This document shows, piece after piece, positions 59,230-64,000 of a DNA stretch of 64,000 nt. The notes below the pieces were generated by a model. It was not told the origin of the DNA. It saw only the letters and a program-made list of their open reading frames with translations, and did no database searches. A program made the position numbers and the translations under genes. How positions within the stretch are numbered: the first letter of the stretch is position 1; the number at the start of each line of letters is the position of its first letter. Source of the stretch: Schistosoma mansoni (Eukaryota > Platyhelminthes > Trematoda > Strigeidida > Schistosomatidae); contig NC_031498.1 in NCBI RefSeq assembly GCF_000237925.1, positions 26,804,963-26,868,962 of the forward strand. The letters run 5' to 3'.

Positions 59230-59760
59230 TTCCTCCTAAACTATTCTTACTCCCATCTATATTGGGTGTTGAGGTTGGCAGTGGCTAGAAGTAAGTAAAA
59301 CAAGTCACACCTACCCCACTAAATGAGTAATCACGACATCGTCAATCGATTTCTAATTTTCCCTTAGTATCCTACGTTTAACCTCAGCAATGTCTACTTG
59401 CTGGTACCACCTTATGTGAACACAACTTAGAAGGGATCAATGATTAAATACTAGTAGCCTACAAATGTCCTCTAATATTTAAAACCATATTTCATAATCA
59501 TAAAGTAGTACGCAAAAAACTACTGTGTAATATTCTTACCCCTGTCTTAAAAAATGAACATTTCCGCTATTCAATAAGTGGTATGTGTTAGCAAAAGCCA
59601 AATCAGTTTCCATGAGCTCGTGAAGACACTCAGCGAGATACCAACCTATCAGCGTTGACTGGACTTCCAAAATAGGTGAAGTAGTCGACATTCTCCACTT
59701 CATCACTTATCATAAGTTTCAATATGTGAGTCTCCTGATCAATCAAAAGCACTTCTATAA
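59230..59760 (-). repeat. RTE family B fragment, decayed
   Basis: + strand order cccttagtatcctacgttta, cataaagtagtacgc, tatcttgt-like and ggtgaagtagtcgacat follows 4410-4720. Confidence 0.5.
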
Positions 59761-60094
59761 CAAAGTTAAGTAAAAATGAGAGAGTAAGAAATGAGAACGA
59801 AAACTAATCTATGTAACTATTTCTGGATACAGTTCTCCATAGGCTCTGACTCGACCAGTAGTGTCTTAATTTCGTAAGCAACATCCCCGTCACGAGAAGG
59901 CAGTGAATAGAAATTCCCTGACTGTGGCTGTATAGGCTTGGCCATGTGAGAGCACGAACTCTCCCAAACCTCGGACGTACCAGGAAATTTGGAGGCTCGT
60001 TTGCAGATGACTTAATGTTTTATCGGGGAGACGTAATTGCTCGATCAGCTTTCACACTGCGAGGCATTGAATCCTATCCCAGATTGACGTAATG

Positions 60095-61205
60095 ATTTGA
60101 GATTTAACTTCAATGACTTTGAGAAAGCATTCGATAGTATGGATAGAAGAACATTATGGAACCATCTTCGACACTATGGTATACCTGAGAAAATTTTCAA
60201 CATTATACGGAATTCATACGACGAACTATAATGCAAAGTGGTGCATGGAGAACAGGACATCTGACAGACTCATTCGAAATGAGGACCGGAGTCAAACAAG
60301 AATGCCTACCCTCCCCACTTCACCTCTCTTCTGGTGGTTGACTGGATTATGAAGACCTCGACAACTGAGGGGAAGAATAGAATAAAATGGAAAAGTAGGA
60401 TGCAACTAGACGATTATGATTTCTCAGATGATCTACCCCTTCTATGCAGATAAAGACAACTAGTTCAGCAACAGACTCTGTATCAGTAGGTTTCAACATA
60501 CACAAGGGAAAAACAAAGATCCTCAAATACAACACAGACAACAGCAACCAATACAGTTAAACTTGATGGAGAAGCTCTGAAATACGAGGAATCTTTCACG
60601 TGCCTGGGAAGCATCATCAACGAACAATGAGGATCGGATTCATAGGTAAAGCCGAGGATTGGCAAAGTGAGAGCAACATTCCTACAATTGAACAACACAT
60701 GGATCTAAAAACAACTGTCTGCAATTCAACATCAAATTCACAATCTTCAATATCGAAGTTAAGATATTTCTACTGCACGGAGCTGAAACCTGGAAAATTA
60801 CTACAACCATCAAGAAACATTTGCAAGTATTTCTAAACAACTGTCTACTCAAGATACTCAATGTCCATTGGTCGAATATCATCAACAACAGCCTATTGTG
60901 TGAGAGAACAAACCAACTTCTATATGAGGAGGAAATTAGGAAAAGACAATGGAAGTGGGTAGGACATACATTATGGAAATCATCAAACTGCATCACGAGG
61001 CAAACGCCAACATGGAATTCTGAAGTGTAAGGGAAAAGAGGAAGACTGAAGAACATATTGTGTTGAGAAGTGAAATCAGACATGAAAATGATGAATAGTA
61101 ACTGGAAAGAAGTGGAAAGTGTTGTTCATTATAGAGTTGAATTGAGAATGCTGGTCGACGGCCTAAGCTCCATTGTGGGTAACAGACGTAAGTAAGTAAG
61201 TAATT
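60095..61205 (+). mobile_element. RTE family A fragment, inactivated
   Basis: DFEKAFDSMDRRTLWNHLRH, IPEKIFNIIRNSYDEL, then the catggatctaaaaacaactg segment with the shared stop, [20 protein letters not shown], tail cgtaagtaagtaagtaa. Many breaks. Confidence 0.8.
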
Positions 61206-61433
61206 TACAAAGTAGATAGTAGAGAGCTTCATTGTACAGTTTAAGACTGATTATTAAAATCTGTCTACAACTTGAATAAAACATATGATCTATGCGAGAT
61301 TCGAATAACCAATATTATGCAACGTAAATTAAAGGCTAAAATAACATTCATCCAACAAAAGAATTTACATAATACTAAGTAGTTACGTAGGATTTCGACT
61401 GCCATCTACATACCAAACATTTTTGAACGCTTA

Positions 61434-61821
61434 TGTTACGTCTGGCCGATTGTGAACGCTATATTCGCTTCCCTAAGCTAGTTCCGTACCCCCCGAGCTA
61501 GAACTATTCAGCACCACTTGAAGACCAGAGAAAAAGCACAAAGTGTGTGGGAAACACTTTACTACAGGGTTGCTTTATGTACAGAAAATATAGGGATTTT
61601 ATAGTAATTTAAGAGTCCTTGAGTTTTACCGAAAATCATAGAATACTGCTAAACATAGTAGCAGTGCATTAATCAGCCAATCAGGATCTCCACATGTGAC
61701 TTTTCATTTTCGTTATTTTAGTAACATAACTTCTAATTAATCGCTGATTGGTTGAAATGCTCCTTGATGACCCATGAGCTTGTCATGTCGCTTGCGAGAA
61801 AATTGCAGGGTCATCCCGACA
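61434..61821 (+). mobile_element. Solo LTR, 388 bp, 5-bp target duplication
   Basis: TGTTACGTCT...TCCCGACA flanked by GCTTA at 61429-61433 and 61822-61826. Orientation is not certain. Related fragment at 34850-35150. Confidence 0.75.
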
Positions 61822-62004
61822 GCTTAATTTTGAATAATCAATGAGGCTTCACAAGAAATCACTTCTTTTTAGAAACACTTTGTCTACTTTCATAAACCTA
61901 GAAAGGTCTAAACATATTAGCGGTTGAAATGATACTCAATGTTTTCGATCTCCAATACATTCTCTGTGCCCAGATCTATCATTCATTTTCCTGTTCATTT
62001 AATA

Positions 62005-62095
62005 GGCCCACAATAGGACGAAACGGCCGTCCAGTACTTCCAAATTTTCCATGGTGATCTAGCTTCAATTGATTCATGATTTCAGCTATAATAGT
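62005..62095 (+). repeat. SINE module fragment
   Basis: acaataggacgaaacggccg to ttcaattgattcatgattt. Confidence 0.65.
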
Positions 62096-62434
62096 TAAGT
62101 TTTGCATACAATAATGTAATTTTGATTTCAAAAAGTTCATTTCAAACCATATTTTTTTCACATTTATGTTTCCAAATCGACATTTCGTCTGAGCTACATT
62201 GATATGTTTATATCAGACAGATGTGGATGAATCCAAACGTTTGAAGTGTAATTTTTATTGAAAATTACATTATAACATACAGTATTTACGTAGTAGGTGA
62301 ATGGAAAAATGATTGAAAGTGTTGGGTGCAATAAACATGTTGGACATTGAAAATGTTAAGGATAACGACAGCTGTTTAGACTAATGAATATATAAATATT
62401 TGTCGAAAGTCATATGATTAAATCAATAAATAGT

Positions 62435-62790
62435 ATCAGTCCATGAAGTCACTGACTGTTGAACTGAACCTTGTTGGTAAGTTGAGACCACTTAGTTAGT
62501 GTTGGCTTAATAACCACGATCAGCAGTTGGAAACATTGTGTGATAAGGCTCACAAATGATCAAAATTAGACAGACACACTCGCTCTTTGTCTAGCCTTCG
62601 ATCTTAAGTTTTAGAATAATCTTGTACCCCCTGAGATAGTTCTTTTTTTCGAATCATATTGTGTACAACTTATACCACTGGTATTTTTACTACTTCTACT
62701 ATCCTGACATTTGTCTTGGAAATTTCATTTTATTGTTTTGATTTAGTGTGTCAACTTGAATCGGTGCATACATGTGCCAGATTGAATACA
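62435..62790 (+). repeat. RTE family B 3'-end fragment, decayed
   Basis: cagtccatgaagtcactgac, gaaccttgttggtaag and the 3'-UTR-like continuation match 15050-15420. Confidence 0.55.
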
Positions 62791-63435
62791 GATTATTACT
62801 AAGTGACAAAGTAATATCAGCTGGAAAATTATTGAAAACCACAAAGTACTGAATAGTTTGTGTATGCTTTAATCTAAGAGTAATCAGTGATATGCACATG
62901 GAATCCAATACCAAATCAAAACCAAGACTTTTATATTCATTCATGAACAAATGATTTGTAAAAGTACTTGCTGTTTATGATAAAGGAGAATAATGGCGAA
63001 AATTAAAAAGTGGAAGAGATTTTTAATTTCCAAGATAAATTATAGCGATATACACTTTCTAAGATTAATGTGTTTTCAGCACGAAACATCTATCTTTGTT
63101 ATTTGCTATTCTCTGATTATTCTTGCTTTTCGATAAAAACCCTTTCATTTCCTCCTTCATCCACCCACTCCACGGAAAAGAGAATTGATAAAGTAAATTT
63201 GTATTTTTCATTGGTTTCCATCATGTTTAGTTTCTTTCTCTTCCCTTTTTTATGTACACGGATATAATAATCTCGAACACTCACTTCTTGTATTACCTTC
63301 ATTGCAGTAAGCAATAATTGACCTTGAAGTACATGTACATTGAATAATTATTAGTTTAGCTTCAAACAAACTTTTTTGAACTTGTTAATGAAAAAAAGAA
63401 GAATTAGATAAATACATATACTTTACCATGGTGCT
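62791..63435. other. Unassigned sequence
   Basis: AT-rich. Nothing recognised. Confidence 0.3.
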
Positions 63436-63491
63436 TGTTAGAGAAAAAACGCTGGGTTCGAGTCCCAGAGTGAACATCAAATCTAAAATGC

Positions 63492-63551
63492 AGGTACATC
63501 CGGCTGACGAGTCCTAAATAGGATGAAACGCACGTCCTGGATTCCACTGCT
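63492..63551 (+). ncRNA. Hammerhead ribozyme (SM-alpha type), core intact
   Basis: CTGACGA, GTCC-TAAATA-GGAT, GAAACGCACGTC, CTGGATTCCACTGC. Confidence 0.85.
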
Positions 63552-63811
63552 AGCCACTATCCATCATTGCTTATAATGTTTGTGAACTGAGGCTATATCG
63601 AGGTAATACACACAGTATGCACATATGCCAATAAGAGACTGATCGGTTGCAGTCCTAAACATCAATGGGAAGATTCAATCAAACAATACTGAGTGAATTT
63701 AAACTTCACCCCATCGCACAAGCAAATGACTATCAGGAATCAGTAGCTGATGACGTTTGAAGCGAACGGTACTGGGTTCGAGTCCCAGAGTGAACATCAA
63801 CTCTGGGGTGC

Positions 63812-63871
63812 AGGTACATACGTATGACGAGTCCCATATAGGATGAAATGAGCGTCCTGGATTCCACTGAT
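63812..63871 (+). ncRNA. Hammerhead ribozyme, probably inactive
   Basis: Same frame as the previous, but the core CTGACGA reads ATGACGA; loss of the invariant C should block cleavage. Confidence 0.75.
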
Positions 63872-64000
63872 ATCCACTATCCATCTTTTCTTAAATAAAC
63901 TCAACGAAGTTATTAAAAGCAAAGTATTTTTCGTGCTTTTAGGAATAAAGCAAACTATTAAACTATATAAATGAAGCTTATAGATAATGTATTTCTTGGC

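Larger units (their letters stand above)
63436..63895 (+). mobile_element. Tandem dimer of SM-alpha-like hammerhead SINE
   Basis: Two hammerheads ~320 bp apart in the same orientation, each preceded by a B box (gggttcgagtcccagagtga). Between them is the whole unit, including the part seen at 1-95. The first monomer is 5' truncated. Confidence 0.85.

Noticed and set aside
1-64000. CRISPR arrays or bacterial operons
   Set aside because: No regular spacer-repeat structure. Coding sequence is spliced and the background is eukaryotic retroelements.

Overview
The window is AT-rich and intron-rich, and it is packed with retroelement remains typical of schistosome flukes (Schistosoma, Platyhelminthes). 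These include tRNA-derived SINEs, SINE-like elements with hammerhead ribozymes of the SM-alpha type, RTE-clade non-LTR elements ending in GTAA repeats, CR1-like and Penelope-like elements, and solo LTRs. The species cannot be fixed from this sequence alone. There is no sign of bacterial or viral gene organisation. A 200-base run of N shows this is a eukaryotic draft assembly.

Two genuine protein genes can be assembled from exons. On the + strand, four exons between 6.5 and 14.3 kb join in frame into a 315-residue Golgi-type nucleotide-sugar transporter of the SLC35A (UDP-GlcNAc/UDP-galactose) family. Its introns grow from 43 nt to about 2.9 and 3.8 kb. On the - strand, a 608-codon exon at 28389-30214 encodes a signal peptide, a furin-type site, a long D/N/S/T-rich region and the first four cysteines of an EGF domain. 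It ends at a GTAAGT donor. About 8 kb further along the same strand, a 153-nt exon at 20175-20327 supplies the last two cysteines, in the correct phase. The joined module has exact EGF/TGF-alpha cysteine spacing and carries the Arg and Leu that are diagnostic of EGF-receptor ligands. This is the most exciting item: a candidate secreted or membrane-tethered ErbB ligand in a schistosome. Its transmembrane and cytoplasmic exon or exons were not found.

The rest is repeats. Region 0-5 kb holds CR1-like fragments (RT tails and a PHD-type ORF1). Region 4-18 kb holds RTE-like fragments of two families around and inside the transporter introns, plus a solo LTR next to transporter exon 3. Region 20-28 kb, the EGF-ligand intron, holds SINEs, a Penelope terminal fragment and the assembly gap. 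Region 31-37 kb holds a hammerhead SINE and a Penelope-like element with inverted terminal repeats. Region 38-62 kb is a mosaic of RTE copies, nested solo LTRs with intact target-site duplications, fold-back SINEs, a TIR/MITE-like family and telomere-like repeats. Region 63.4-63.9 kb is a tandem hammerhead SINE dimer. No function is assigned to the intervening AT-rich sequence.
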